Assembly (NCBI RefSeq): GCF_910592395.1
Contig: NC_088317.1
Location: forward strand, 186,001 to 250,000
From: Lineus longissimus
Taxonomy: Eukaryota > Nemertea > Pilidiophora > Heteronemertea > Lineidae
Direction of reading: 5' to 3'
Length of the DNA: 64,000 bases
The translations under genes were made by a program, and so were the position numbers. Positions 52,201 through 62,257 of the stretch are shown piece by piece (position 1 is the stretch's first letter; every line of letters begins with the position of its first letter). Below the pieces are notes generated by a model. It was not told the DNA's origin and did not search any database. It saw only the letters and a program-made list of their open reading frames with translations.

Positions 52201-55200
52201 TGGTAAATATGTGGACATCAGACCTAAAGCTTCTTTTTCATGTCCTTTGTGTATAACTCCTAAGCTTGCAGTAGCAGTAAACTTTGCCCAATTCGTAGCT
52301 CTGGCCAGCCATTCTAAGTTGTCTCGCAGGAACTGATCTGATGTTGTACTGCAGTGCATCAGGCCATTGGCGATGACAGTCGCTGTGTGACACACCGAGT
52401 TTCTCACAGCATCCTGAAAATATCATTAACAACATGTAGGAATCACTCAAGTTACAAAGTTATCAACAAGCATGAGCTATAGTTCTGTTCATTCTTCAGG
52501 AAACTACAAGAATTCTATAGGGCACAAGAAGAAGTACAGCCTGTGTTTAAGCCTGGGGAGGTTTTGAACATGAAAAGTTTTCTGATACTGAAGAAAACAG
52601 AAGACACAAACTCACCTTAGTATTTTTGAGAATCAGCAAATCTGACTTGTTGTTCCGGATGGTAAACTGTAAGTGTAGACCTATAGTTGTTTCTCCACCC
52701 AATATTGTGTGTAATTTTGTTATTCGATCCTGAACCGCCCGATCGGATTCACTCTGCAAGACAAGAAATCACCATTTAACTGCAAAACAGATTCCAAAAC
52801 ACAGCATAATGGTGCAAAACCTCAACCATCACTGAGTAATGTGAGGTCTCCCTATACTAAACTTGATATTTCTCACAGACACGCACTGTTACCGAGTTAG
52901 GTCTATGAAGCGTTGCGTACAGCCTCTGGGTTTATGGCTGGCTAGCTAATAGAAAGACCTGGATCACCTCTTTTCTCCACCTCCCTTCCCCACGAAGATC
53001 AACTTTGGAAGTCCATAGATATTCTCACAGCACCATCTTTAGCTCAACCAACACCCCCGAAACAATCAAACATCACTCACCAAATCTTCCAGTTTCTTTT
53101 CTGCAGCTGTTTTCTCAGGTTCTGCAGGTTCAGCGTCTGTTTCCATGGCACTGGAAAGAAGGAGTATACACTGAAGAGAAGGCAGTGCGATTGAATAGAA
53201 CACTGAATAAATTGATAAGAATATGAAATAGATTCAATAAAACATGGGGCGTCCGTGATGTCATTCTTACCTCTCTGTTTTTGGTTCTGCATCCTTCTTC
53301 TCTTCTTTCTGCACACTATCTGGGATTGGGATGGGTGCCTGTGCTCTGAGAGCCCCCTGGATTCGCCCAAGGAACTTCTGGGTGGCACTCTCGTAAAGAT
53401 CAAAGCCTATTTGGTACGCCATGAGGACAGAGTCCTCCGACCCTTTCACCAACTTCTCTAAGATGTCTGCCACTGCCTGCGGGTCGTCTAAGAAAATCAG
53501 ACACTGCAAACAGAAAACAGAAGCCATGCGAAACCAGTTAGATCATGTTCACCAAAACAGGCAATTCTGTCAAGGAAGTGTACTTCATAAAGCACCTTAT
53601 ATTTGAGGGTTTAAAGTCTTTTGAAGAAGATGCACCAAAACCAATGCTACTATACTAACGTATCAGAACAACCATTCAGATGAAGACATTGAGTTCGGTC
53701 GTCTTGGGAAGTACATGCAGACAGACACTGTCCCCTTTCTACAAATGTATGTCTACCGTCAGCAGGCAAACACACACATTTCATGAACATCACAACAACA
53801 AGGATTCAAGAATTGAGACCATGGTGAAGTTGATATGAATTGTAACCACCCACCTGGCAGACACTGATGTAGTCTGGGACAGCAAGGCCCATATAGAGCT
53901 TGACCAGGACCCGGAGCACATGGTTCCTGAACTGACGATTCTGGATAAGAGACATGGTCACCTTGACCGCATAAGACAGCATGTTCTGGACATCATCCTG
54001 CGGTGAGATATAGACAACATCAGAGGTTATCATACAGTGAAACATCAAAGCTACCAGGATATACTGACCGTATAGAATAGATTATACTGATATTATAACT
54101 GACATGATCAAAACTGGGTGTGCAAAGAACACCCTTGTTTAAGGTAGACCAGATTGGAAATGGTACTGTAACATTGTGGAAATCATCACTTGATACTCAC
54201 CGCTTGCAAGATGGCCTTTTCAAAGATATCGATGCGTCTCGTCTCAAGGGCAATGCCAACAGCCTGAAAATAGTGAAACAATGGATTACCAGTACCATAC
54301 AGAGCCTGGTTTCAATAAAACATGATCCTGGCAATTCATCCTCATTCTTCACTGTCTTCAGTGTCTTCTTTCATCTTTTTCTGCAGTGGCCAATTTGTCT
54401 GTGATTTATAGCATCGCCATTTCGTCAAGAGATATTGTTTGGGCCTTTTGTAAGATCAGTTATCTCCAAGGAGTGCGAGTCGGAAAAATTTTGAAAACAG
54501 TGTTTGCACAGATTTGATTTCATAGTCAACTTATTAGTTGAGAATGTAAATACCAATGCCTGCGTACAGATCGGAGTCAAGGCAGGCTGGTATTCTATTC
54601 TATAGACAAGAAGTCTCTCGAACAGCCTCAAAGTATATTGGATCAACGGCACACAGGGCCTCCCAGAGATACTGTCAATGACGAGATATGACTGGGCCTT
54701 CTGTAAGATTAGTTTCTCCGCCAAACTTGAGACTGAAGGATTAAAATCTTGTGTTTATAGGCTAACAAATGCAAACACTTTCAAATGGACCCCCTACAAG
54801 AAACGAGTGGCTCTTCGTCTCCCCGACTTTGACACCCTTCTGCGAACATATCAATTGATCAGCCAGCGGTCCTTGGTGTCGCCGCGTGGGTTACGTCCAG
54901 TGAAATTGTTTGCAAAAGCCAGGGAACCACGATCTGACATCCATAACCAGCGTATGCCCTATTCATGCCAGTTATAGTCGGGTGCTACACCACAGTCGGG
55001 ATAGTGGAGCCACAGTAGGCCCATTTAGAGAGTCTACACCAAGCCAGGGTGATAAGTTTTGCCTTCTCTACGATGTATGACCAGACTACTGACAATCAAT
55101 GGGAGCACACCGTTAGCTGCCTAACTGTGCTCTTTGAACTTTACATCTCAGCTGGGCTTTGTGCTTTTAAAAGTATCACAACTGCTTGGTTAGCTAGAAG

Positions 55201-57213
55201 ATTCGGAAACATTACAATACAATATTTGTCATTGTAATCTAGATTTTGAACAGGATTTCTCCAAATGTCTGCTATTTTCAAGGCGAGACACGACAGAAAC
55301 TGGATCTCCTACTCTAACCCTAGCTCAAGATTGTTGAATAAATTGCTATACTGATCAATGAAAAATAATCACGAGCATACACTCCCTGTCACAGGACCAT
55401 CAGCTTCATGTTGGGGAGACGCATGAAAATGCTCCAGGGTTGAGTCAACGGACAGAAACAGCTCAGGGTGTACATGTCCAAATAGATGAAGTGACCCTTC
55501 CTTATTACTGGCCCAAGCCCAAAGCAGCATTTCACACCCTGGTGAAGTGATATCCTGAGAGGGGAAGGGGCGTCAAGAGAGAACCATAACTGTGACAAAC
55601 CTGTTTGTACTCGTGATCATCGAAGCATCGCTGAAACATGCGGTTGACAATGGCCTCAAGTCGAGGGTCAATTGGCTTCTGGTCCTCATCACTGGCCTCA
55701 GCATTGCTTACCCGGAGCTTTGTGTAATGGTCAATACACTTGGCTGCAAAAACAGAAAATCACATGCCATCAATTAATGGTTTAGCTAACAAAAATCTGT
55801 TGAAAAGTTCTAAGTTTCAGGAACACACAACTTTTATCAACTGGCCTAAAGTTTTGCCAAAGATTCATCCATAAGCAGCATCTCTCTTGACATTTAAGTC
55901 CCTCGTGAAGGAAGGCCAATCAATTCTTGAATATCTTCAGGGGAAAACATGCTCTTGAAGTTGAATACTCAGTCACAGCCTACTAATTGTGAAAACTTTA
56001 ACAAAGTCAAAATTTAAATGCCAGGTGTTGTCTGAAATTCAATAGTCCAGTCTTTGACCTCAACTGTTTCTAACTTCTAAACTCCATTGAAAGTGATAAG
56101 ACTGTAAAAAAGTGTTCCAAAAAGTTTTGACTTGACTTACAAATTGTGGTCTCAACATATTCTGTGGTGGAGTTGACATCAAACAATTCCGTCGCTCCAA
56201 GGGCGTAGGTCAAAGACTCCTCAAAGGCTCCAAGATGGTAGTAGACCTTTGATGCAACAAGGGCTGCCAGCGACTTGTGGGAAAAGGAAATATCTTCATG
56301 CAGAACCTCACTGAAATATAAGATGGGATTATTTATTTTGACAAACAGGCTTTCAGTTCCCAATAAATGATCATCAATGAATGCAACAAGATTGTGGAAA
56401 CAGTGAGTGATGTTGATTCAAGAAAGGTCCTGAAATTGAAAAGGTTTTTGGAGTCAAACGTTGTCTTTCTCTGATTTGCTGTTTTTTCCCTCACGAGGTG
56501 ATTTTGCGCTAGTCTACTTCAAGCAAGACAATAGTAGACAATTAAAACTGAAGGCAATTTCTGTATCTACCACAAGAAAAGATTCTTTTGTACTCACATT
56601 TTCGAGACAGCATCTGATATTTCTGCCCAGAAGACATCAACTATTTGATCAAGTTTTTGAAGGGCAAAGACCTTTAATTCTGGTTCATCTTCATCTAGTA
56701 AGGCGATAACACCAGCTAAAAACAAGACGGAGTTCGATAACACATTCATTGAGCAGAGAAGTCATCACACCAGTCGTGGTACAGACCACCGAGGGCCACA
56801 ACAAACCAGTGCTGCAAAACAAAGGCTTGTAATGAACTTGGAACAGTCTTAAAAATAGGCCGTAGCCATAGGCTATACAAATATTATTGGAAATATAACC
56901 GACCAGGGAAATTTTGATGAAGAGTATAGATCTCCCGCGCATGCAATAGATACCAGCCAAGTCAGTAAACAGTGGCAACGCGAAACAGTCGACTCGGAAC
57001 TCACGCATACATTTGTATGTGCACTGCAAGCACTGGACGACTGGTCAATTTTGCTTACTCACTCCAGTCCAGATTCGTCTGTAACCAAAAACATTCTCAG
57101 GCAAAACGCCGATGAAAATCACAATATTACATAAAGGGTACAGAGAGATACAGGGAATATCGCATGTCATTAGATTCCTTGATATTACCTGCAGACGTTA
57201 TGTTCATTATCAT
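48073..57213 (-). CDS. PSMD1: 26S proteasome non-ATPase regulatory subunit 1 (Rpn2)
   Basis: Fifteen exons on the minus strand: 57213-57189, 56715-56598, 56310-56141, 55743-55601, 54263-54201, 53997-53854, 53503-53271, 53150-53081, 52753-52616, 52413-52146, 51857-51784, 51294-51106, 50886-50671, 50125-50061, 49210-48073. All junctions are GT-AG, phases agree, and the total is 3054 nt (1017 aa; human about 953). Rpn2 is a large scaffold of the 19S base that carries proteasome/cyclosome repeats and docks the ubiquitin receptor Rpn13. Seen here: N-terminal LLDEDEP and [16 protein letters not shown], then the repeat toroid ([35 protein letters not shown]). A Lys/Glu-rich linker spans about residues 849-934, longer than in human. 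The C-terminus [12 protein letters not shown] matches the human Rpn13-binding tail. Start: two in-frame ATGs (57213 and 57207); I chose the first. It is divergent from ferroportin. Confidence 0.95.
49455..49550. repeat. 16-bp tandem repeat, 6 copies
   Basis: TGCTGATGCACTGACA repeated six times without spacers; the last copy has one substitution (TACTGA). It lies in PSMD1 intron 14. Confidence 0.95.
50061..50125 (-). CDS. PSMD1: PSMD1 exon 14
   Basis: 65 nt, residues 618-638 plus two bases; [13 protein letters not shown] of the repeat domain. Starts in phase 0 and joins exon 15 to give an Arg codon. Confidence 0.93.
50143..50467. repeat. 65-bp tandem repeat, 5 copies
   Basis: Unit starts GGGAGGCAATCAATTACAG; copies begin at 50143, 50208, 50273, 50338 and 50403. 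The first four are nearly identical; the fifth has GGTAGG at its start and a changed end. It lies in PSMD1 intron 13, 17 bases from the exon 14 acceptor. Confidence 0.95.
50671..50886 (-). CDS. PSMD1: PSMD1 exon 13
   Basis: 216 nt, residues 546-617. Starts [13 protein letters not shown] and contains the repeats [13 protein letters not shown] and [16 protein letters not shown]. Phase 0 at both ends. Confidence 0.95.
51106..51294 (-). CDS. PSMD1: PSMD1 exon 12
   Basis: 189 nt, residues 483-545, with [20 protein letters not shown] and [15 protein letters not shown], two proteasome/cyclosome repeats. Phase 0 at both ends. Confidence 0.95.
51784..51857 (-). CDS. PSMD1: PSMD1 exon 11
   Basis: 74 nt; [18 protein letters not shown] is almost the human sequence. 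The acceptor completes a Gly codon; it ends at a GTAAGT donor in phase 0. Confidence 0.93.
52146..52413 (-). CDS. PSMD1: PSMD1 exon 10
   Basis: 268 nt, residues 369-457. Contains [20 protein letters not shown] and [20 protein letters not shown], strongly conserved in Rpn2. Ends one base into a Gly codon. Confidence 0.95.
52616..52753 (-). CDS. PSMD1: PSMD1 exon 9
   Basis: 138 nt, residues 323-368; [20 protein letters not shown] then [15 protein letters not shown]. Phase 0 at both ends. Confidence 0.93.
53081..53150 (-). CDS. PSMD1: PSMD1 exon 8
   Basis: 70 nt encoding an acidic, Ala-rich linker ([12 protein letters not shown]). This part of Rpn2 is poorly conserved; the exon is supported by the METD motif, GT-AG sites and matching phase. 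Confidence 0.85.
53271..53503 (-). CDS. PSMD1: PSMD1 exon 7
   Basis: 233 nt; [20 protein letters not shown] and [18 protein letters not shown], then a charged tail. Ends two bases into a Ser codon. Confidence 0.95.
53854..53997 (-). CDS. PSMD1: PSMD1 exon 6
   Basis: 144 nt, residues 174-221; [20 protein letters not shown] and [12 protein letters not shown]. Phase 0 at both ends. Confidence 0.94.
54201..54263 (-). CDS. PSMD1: PSMD1 exon 5
   Basis: 63 nt encoding [21 protein letters not shown], close to the human sequence. Too short to stand out as an open frame; supported by the match and by phase 0 joins on both sides. Confidence 0.92.
55601..55743 (-). CDS. PSMD1: PSMD1 exon 4
   Basis: 143 nt; CIDHYTKLR, then [20 protein letters not shown]. 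The acceptor completes a Ser codon. Confidence 0.93.
56141..56310 (-). CDS. PSMD1: PSMD1 exon 3
   Basis: 170 nt; [20 protein letters not shown] and [20 protein letters not shown]. Ends at a GTAAGT donor. Confidence 0.95.
56598..56715 (-). CDS. PSMD1: PSMD1 exon 2
   Basis: 118 nt; [20 protein letters not shown] and [11 protein letters not shown], the conserved N-terminal helices. Confidence 0.94.
57189..57213 (-). CDS. PSMD1: PSMD1 exon 1 (start)
   Basis: 25 coding bases: MIMNITSA plus one base of an Ala codon, aligning with the human MITSAAG start. Two in-frame ATGs both have A at -3; I use the upstream one at 57213. The donor is GTAATA. Confidence 0.85.
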
Positions 57214-57358
57214 CCTCGTAAATTGTTCGCAAAAGCCAGTTGATAAGTGTTTTGTTTGAAGAAAACTTTGAAGCGAGCCGGCGAAAAATCAAAGATGGCG
57301 TCTATATGCGGAGCTCGACCCACGTGCGTGCGGTTGTCATTTTGGCCAAAACGAGATA

Positions 57359-57386
57359 ATTGGTTCGTAAGCGAGCCGTTGATTGG
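57359..57386 (-). promoter_or_regulatory. Two CCAAT boxes facing PSMD1
   Basis: ATTGG on the plus strand at 57359-57363 and 57382-57386, so CCAAT on the PSMD1 strand about 150-170 bases upstream of its start codon, a usual spacing for NF-Y-type promoters. Confidence 0.5.
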
Positions 57387-57408
57387 CTAAACCTAGATAT
57401 TTGCTTCA

Positions 57409-57497
57409 CAAACTCGCACAGTACCGAAATGGAACTCACACAGTGCGAGCTGACGTGCGGCGTACAATTGTTTTAATTTCGGCACTGTGCGAGTTTG
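57409..57497. repeat. Inverted repeat with 22-bp arms in the divergent promoter
   Basis: Arms 57409-57430 and 57476-57497 are reverse complements with one mismatch, around a 45-base spacer. The core word is CTCGCACAGT. Confidence 0.85.
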
Positions 57498-57527
57498 GCG
57501 ACCACAGGCACGTGAAAATAAGATTTC

Positions 57528-57547
57528 ACGCACACACACACACACAC
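57528..57547. repeat. CA microsatellite
   Basis: About nine CA dinucleotides in the PSMD1-ferroportin intergenic region. Confidence 0.85.
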
Positions 57548-58021
57548 GCTGATGACCATTACTCATGTTTTGTCGTTTAATGACCGAATTTATTTGATTA
57601 ATGATAATCTGCGATCTAGGTCATATATGTGATTCTTGAGTTTACAAAGATTACACTACTCCAACCACTGCCAACAGGTCAATCATGTTGATATGATCAA
57701 GACAATATACATGACACAGTGTGAAGAAAGACTTTGATTGCACCTCACATGATACGACTTGATTCACAACCACTCTACACTATTTCCAATGGTGACGAAC
57801 TGAGCCGTCTCACTGCATTCATCTTGCTAGCAGGTATAGGCCTACAATCAATCCCTTACCCCTCCCCTCCTCCAATCCACTTACCCACAGATAACCAGAA
57901 GCCCACAGAGACATAGTCGGGCGGGCGGGAAATACACTTATATCCGGCGACATCTGGCAATACACTGTTTCCTTGTTTCATACCCAGGAAAACGTCAAGA
58001 CCCGTGGTAGTTTCAAAGGGA

Positions 58022-58139
58022 ATGAACACGTTAGCAATGCGTTCTGATGATCACGCCGGCGATCCTGTTGAGACGACCCCGCTCATCGCAGACCGATCGG
58101 AGCCGAAAGCACGGGGAGGATGCTGCGGAAAGTTGGGAG
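58022..58139 (+). CDS. SLC40A1: Ferroportin exon 1
   Basis: 118 nt encoding the cytosolic N-terminus with RGGCCGKLG, like the human RGCCGSL. Ends one base into an Asp codon at a GTAACT donor. Confidence 0.85.
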
Positions 58140-61100
58140 GTAACTTTATAGGCCTTCTGGTTCCATATTTTACTGAGGGGACTCGATTGTTCAGGTGGAC
58201 ATGCATCCTGTCGTAATCAGTGGTTTTAAATACACTCCGCCTCTCGATATAAAGCAAAAACCTGATCTCAGGATGGTGGACTTGGGGTCCAAGAGCGGAC
58301 TGCGGGAATGGAGTAAATTTAGATGATCATGTGCTGGCCGGGTATTGATCTGACTCACCTATGGAGTCCGTGTTTATTGACATGTTCATAATAATGTGTC
58401 AATGCTTTTCTTGATATCCGTAGCAAGTATCCATCTGGAATGTCACTGGAATCTCATGTAGCAGCACTAAATGCTGATCACTAATAACGATTCCCGCAAG
58501 TGTTGTGAGGTGGCTTTGAACATGTCTAGGAAATTCTACGGTTACATTCAGTTTAGGTGAGATCTTCCTTGCAGTCTGAAATCAGCGTGTACATGTACGC
58601 ACAACGAGGGTAGATCGGCATGGTTCACACCACGCGCGTACGACCATTATCAGAAGCTGTACTGCGACATTACGGTGCAGCTAGCCGTCGTCTGTCTTTG
58701 TCTTGTGACATCATTCTGCTTCGGTATTTTCAGACTGGTTTGGCAGCATCTACTTTTACGTCTACTGCAGTCACACCCTCTCCGCCTGGGTAAGTCTTTT
58801 AGGGAACCCAAGGACTTATGCACACATACGTATACAGTATTACACCAGCAGCACCGTCTCTTTGGCTGTCGCAAAAGCCACAAGCTATGCTATAGCAAGA
58901 GGCCTTTGTGAATGGTACTCGGCTGCCGCACTGATGTGCCACAAATACTTTCCCCACGATTCTCGGGTATATCATAGCTCCGACCCGATCCCATCAAAGA
59001 CATTACCTCTCTGTTTCAGGGAGATCGGATGTGGCAGTTCGCCGTCGGACTCTTCCTGGTCAACCTAACCGGCGACTCCCTTCAGCTAACAGCCATCTAT
59101 GGCTTCTCGTCCGGGGGATCCGTACTCTTATTCGGGGCTCTGATAGGGGACTGGGTGGACAGGAACCCACGGTTACAAGGTAAGAGGCGGTCATCCATGC
59201 ATGTCATTGGTAGGCCTATATACGTGATTTTGACATGTTTTTGAGACACAAATAAGACAGTATTACAACCCTTCTTTCAGTAGCCAGGACGACCCTAGTC
59301 ATCCAAAATCTGAGCATCATAATCTGCGCGGTGATCCTTTGTATGATGCTGGTCTACCCTGACGCAATGACGACCGTCTGGGATGGATGGCTCAACACGC
59401 TCTGCCAGGCCTTGGTCATCTTCTTCAGCGATGTGGCCTTCCTCGCGAGCACCGGGAACACTATTGCCATTGAGAGGGACTGGGTGGTGGAGATATGCGG
59501 CAGGGACACCAAGACCCTCACAAGTATAGGACTTTTCAATGTCCTGTCGTGTCTAATGCGATAAAAATTGAACAACTGGGTCAGGCGTCGTCCTACTGTT
59601 TTGATTAAAATTGCGGATCCTCATACTTTTCATGTAGGTGCGGTGTGGTGTCACGGTACGGCTCCTAGCCGATTTTACAGATATGTCCTAACCACCGCAG
59701 TCTTTCATGATTAGGCTGGTTGGCTGGTTGTGACTTTTTGCACTGTCTGAAGACTTTAGAAGACGATTTCAGAACCTTGTCGGTTGAGATGATACATGGA
59801 ACAATCGGTATCTCGCGTTGATTCACTCACACAACCCATATACGCCAAAGCAGTGTAGGTAATACGTACCTGTTCTTTCCAGAAATGACGGCCTTCCTCC
59901 GTCGCATCGACCTGACCACGAATATCCTGGCGCCAGTCGGGGTGGGTCAGATCATGACATACGGGTCCTTATTCATCGGCGCGGTCTTCATAGCAGCATG
60001 GAACTTCATATCATTCTTTATTGAGTATTACCTCTTGTGGAAGGTTTATCAATCCGTACCTGCATTGGCGATCAAGAAGGAGAAACCCAAAGGTTGGTCA
60101 TCCACTAAAGAAAGCTTTCATGTAACTTTGTAGTTAGAAAGTGTCGCATCCTTAAATTATGTGGTCAAGTCTGTACGATGGACATCACAAGATCACGACC
60201 ACGGGATCTGGTGTCCAGTTCCCTTCTTTCCTCCATTACCAAGCCATTCAAGTTGGATGGTTTGGGACTCTAGAGAATTCAGAATACACAAATATTTTTT
60301 GTATGATCTGTTGCGATGGCAGTGATTCCGTTAAAGATTAAAGTTTGCCGCAGATGTGATGACCCGATGACCGGAAGAGTCTTGTCGTCTCAAGTAAAAT
60401 GTGACAGACTAGTTCTACTCTCAACTAACATGGCTCACAATTGTGATTCAGATGGAAGGGCCAAGGAAGACAGCGACCGCACATCCGTGTCATCAGACGG
60501 AGTGACTGATGTCTATCCCAAGCGGGACAAGACGTGTCCAGATATCTGTGCCAAGATCTTTGGTTCCTTTATCACGCTGTACAAAGGTTGGAGGTGCTAC
60601 ATGGGCCAGAGTGTGAGGTTCGCAGGGGTGGCTCTGTCCTGTCTCTATATGACCGTGTTGGGATTCGACAACATCACGACAGGTCAGTTGGAACGTATCT
60701 ATGTGGTTGTGCATGATGATCTTTTAGTAACTTCCAAAGTCACAACTATGATTATCACCATCGCTGAGACTTGAGGCAGCCCACAGCAACAAAACCTTCG
60801 ACAGTTGACATATTGTACGGCTCCTGTTCGAGGTTACAGTAACAGTAGTATTGCAGCAGACAAGGATTCCCGGAGGTTTCTTCGAGGTGCCCAATGAGGT
60901 AATTTCTTAAAATCGGAGTTGAAGCAGTGGTGTCGTCAGTTCGTTTGCCGGTCTCCAGCAGACGAGACAGCTTACAATGCAAATAAAGGACACAACAACT
61001 TCAGTCACATTGACAACGAATTACACTTCTTTCGTTCCAGGTTACGCCTACTCGCAAGGAATGACCGAGTCAGTCCTGGGCATCATGATGGCTCTGGGGG

Positions 61101-62232
61101 CGATCGCCGGGATCCTGGGGACGTTCAACTTCCAGTTCCTCCGGGGACAGGTGGGACTAGTGCGGACAGGGCTAATTTCCCTCGTCCTCGAGGTGTCTTG
61201 CCTGTCACTCTGCGTGGGTTCAATTTGGGCGCCGGGTAGTGCATTTGATCCCCTCAACCTCATGAAGACACCGACATCACTGACAATCAATTGCACAGAC
61301 TATCGCAACACAACTTTATTCCACATTTCACCGCCACAGTCAAACGGGTTGCGATACCTTTCAAACGACCACACAGACATGTACGAGTTCACACCACATG
61401 CCATGGGACCAGTGGTGCTAAATGAGACACCTGCAAAGAGGACAGGTTTAAATGCCGTAGGTTTTTCGGATGGTGCTAAATTCAGTGCGGCAGGTGTCGT
61501 TAATTATACATGCGTCAACACGACGTCCACCCAACTCTCGGAGAGGAACTTTCTGTCGCTTGGCCTGCTGATGGCGGGGATAATTACGGCACGGTTTGGT
61601 AAGATATTGTGATTATTATTGGTGACTCCTGCTCATCGAGTCTGTTTCGAATAGTCACATGTTATTGTTCCTGTACAAGGCGGGTGCTGCGGATCTCAGT
61701 CTAAGTAACGACCGCTCCTGGCCGGCTTTACATCACAAGTGGTGTCGCAGGAAACGGCATCTCCAGGATCTACATTTTCTTCTTTGTCCAACCAAGTTCT
61801 GTGATGCGTTTATTCATGAAAGCATAGCCTTGAGGACCAATGTAGGTAGATCAATGCTGAACAATAAAACTGCCAATGTATTCTCCCTCTTCGATTGCAG
61901 GTCTCTGGAGCGCAGATCTGACCATCACCCAGCTGATCATGGAGTCTGTTAAAGACACAGAGCGAGGAACAGTCAATGGAGTTCAGAGTTCAATCAACAT
62001 GCTCATGGACATGCTCAAATTCGCCATGGTCATTGTGGCGCCAGACCCGCAGCAATTCGGCATCCTTATTCTCATATCGTTCGTATTTATCATCGTGGGC
62101 ATATTTTGTTATACTCTCTACGTGAAACAAGTCAGGGGACACGTGTTCCACTTTGTTGAGTATTTCAGCAACATAAGTGATTATACAATGTACCACAGAA
62201 CACCGGGTTCCCGCGGTTTTGATGTGTTTTAG
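58022..62232 (+). CDS. SLC40A1: Ferroportin, iron exporter (SLC40A1)
   Basis: Eight exons: 58022-58139, 58734-58789, 59020-59179, 59281-59523, 59883-60092, 60452-60682, 61041-61598, 61901-62232. All introns are GT-AG, phases agree, total 1908 nt (635 aa; human 571). Ferroportin is a 12-helix MFS-type exporter of ferrous iron at the plasma membrane. Seen: GCCG near the N-terminus, HTLSAWGDRMW, the [13 protein letters not shown] loop, [47 protein letters not shown] and [11 protein letters not shown] loop late in exon 7 carries at least five N-glycosylation sequons. Asp60 matches human iron-site Asp39, but human His43, Cys326 (hepcidin site) and His507 align with Gln64, Val377 and Lys565. ATG 58022 has G at -3; an in-frame ATG at 58037 is possible. 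The exon 5 donor (GTTGGT) is the weakest junction. Confidence 0.94.
58175..58337. repeat. Dispersed repeat copy with 81-bp insertion, ferroportin intron 1
   Basis: Matches 8389-8479 from GAGGGGACTC to ATGTGCTGG, except for an extra 81 bases at 58200-58280. GGTGGA is present on both sides of the extra segment and once in the other copy. Confidence 0.8.
58734..58789 (+). CDS. SLC40A1: Ferroportin exon 2
   Basis: 56 nt; [17 protein letters not shown], first transmembrane segment, aligning with human KFLLYLGHSLSTW. Short and without an ATG, but phases join exons 1 and 3 exactly. Confidence 0.9.
59020..59179 (+). CDS. SLC40A1: Ferroportin exon 3
   Basis: 160 nt; [16 protein letters not shown] to [13 protein letters not shown]. 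Contains the conserved iron-site Asp and the substituted His (Gln64). Confidence 0.94.
59281..59523 (+). CDS. SLC40A1: Ferroportin exon 4
   Basis: 243 nt; [39 protein letters not shown]. Two to three transmembrane segments. Confidence 0.93.
59883..60092 (+). CDS. SLC40A1: Ferroportin exon 5
   Basis: 210 nt; [19 protein letters not shown], then [19 protein letters not shown]. The acceptor is at a CTTTCCAG; the donor GTTGGT is weak but phase-consistent. Confidence 0.9.
60452..60682 (+). CDS. SLC40A1: Ferroportin exon 6
   Basis: 231 nt; a charged cytosolic segment, then [20 protein letters not shown] and [13 protein letters not shown]. The exact acceptor (ATTCAG at 60446-60451) is inferred from phase. 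Confidence 0.87.
61041..61598 (+). CDS. SLC40A1: Ferroportin exon 7
   Basis: 558 nt; [29 protein letters not shown], then a long glycosylated loop (NCT, NTT, NET, NYT and NTT sequons) and a membrane segment ending ITARF. Confidence 0.93.
61901..62232 (+). CDS. SLC40A1: Ferroportin exon 8 (last)
   Basis: 332 nt; [39 protein letters not shown] and the last membrane helix, then TAG. Confidence 0.94.
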
Positions 62233-62251
62233 TTATTATTGAGTGAAAGAC

Positions 62252-62257
62252 AATAAA
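62252..62257 (+). terminator. Ferroportin poly(A) signal
   Basis: AATAAA 20 bases after the stop codon, so the 3' UTR would be very short unless other sites are used. Confidence 0.65.

Larger units (their letters stand above)
57214..58021. promoter_or_regulatory. Divergent intergenic region between PSMD1 and ferroportin
   Basis: 808 bp separates the two start codons. The PSMD1 side has CpGs, an AAGATGGCG word (YY1-like) near 57292, a CACGTG E-box/hypoxia-type core near 57321 and two CCAAT boxes on the minus strand. The middle has a 22-bp inverted repeat and a CA repeat. No TATA box is convincing. No iron-responsive element (CAGTGN hairpin) was found in front of the ferroportin start. A TTTCATACCCAG at 57976-57987 could be a splice acceptor for a 5' UTR exon of ferroportin. 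Confidence 0.6.

Noticed and set aside
54425-54977. Overlapping opposite-strand frames of about 99 codons in PSMD1 intron 4
   Set aside because: There is no family resemblance. A diverged direct repeat (GGGCCTT-TGTAAGAT-AGTT) explains part of the structure, and they do not fit PSMD1.
57700-58021. Iron-responsive element before ferroportin
   Set aside because: The CAGTG near 57718 has no pairing flanks and no C-bulge stem, so it cannot form the element.
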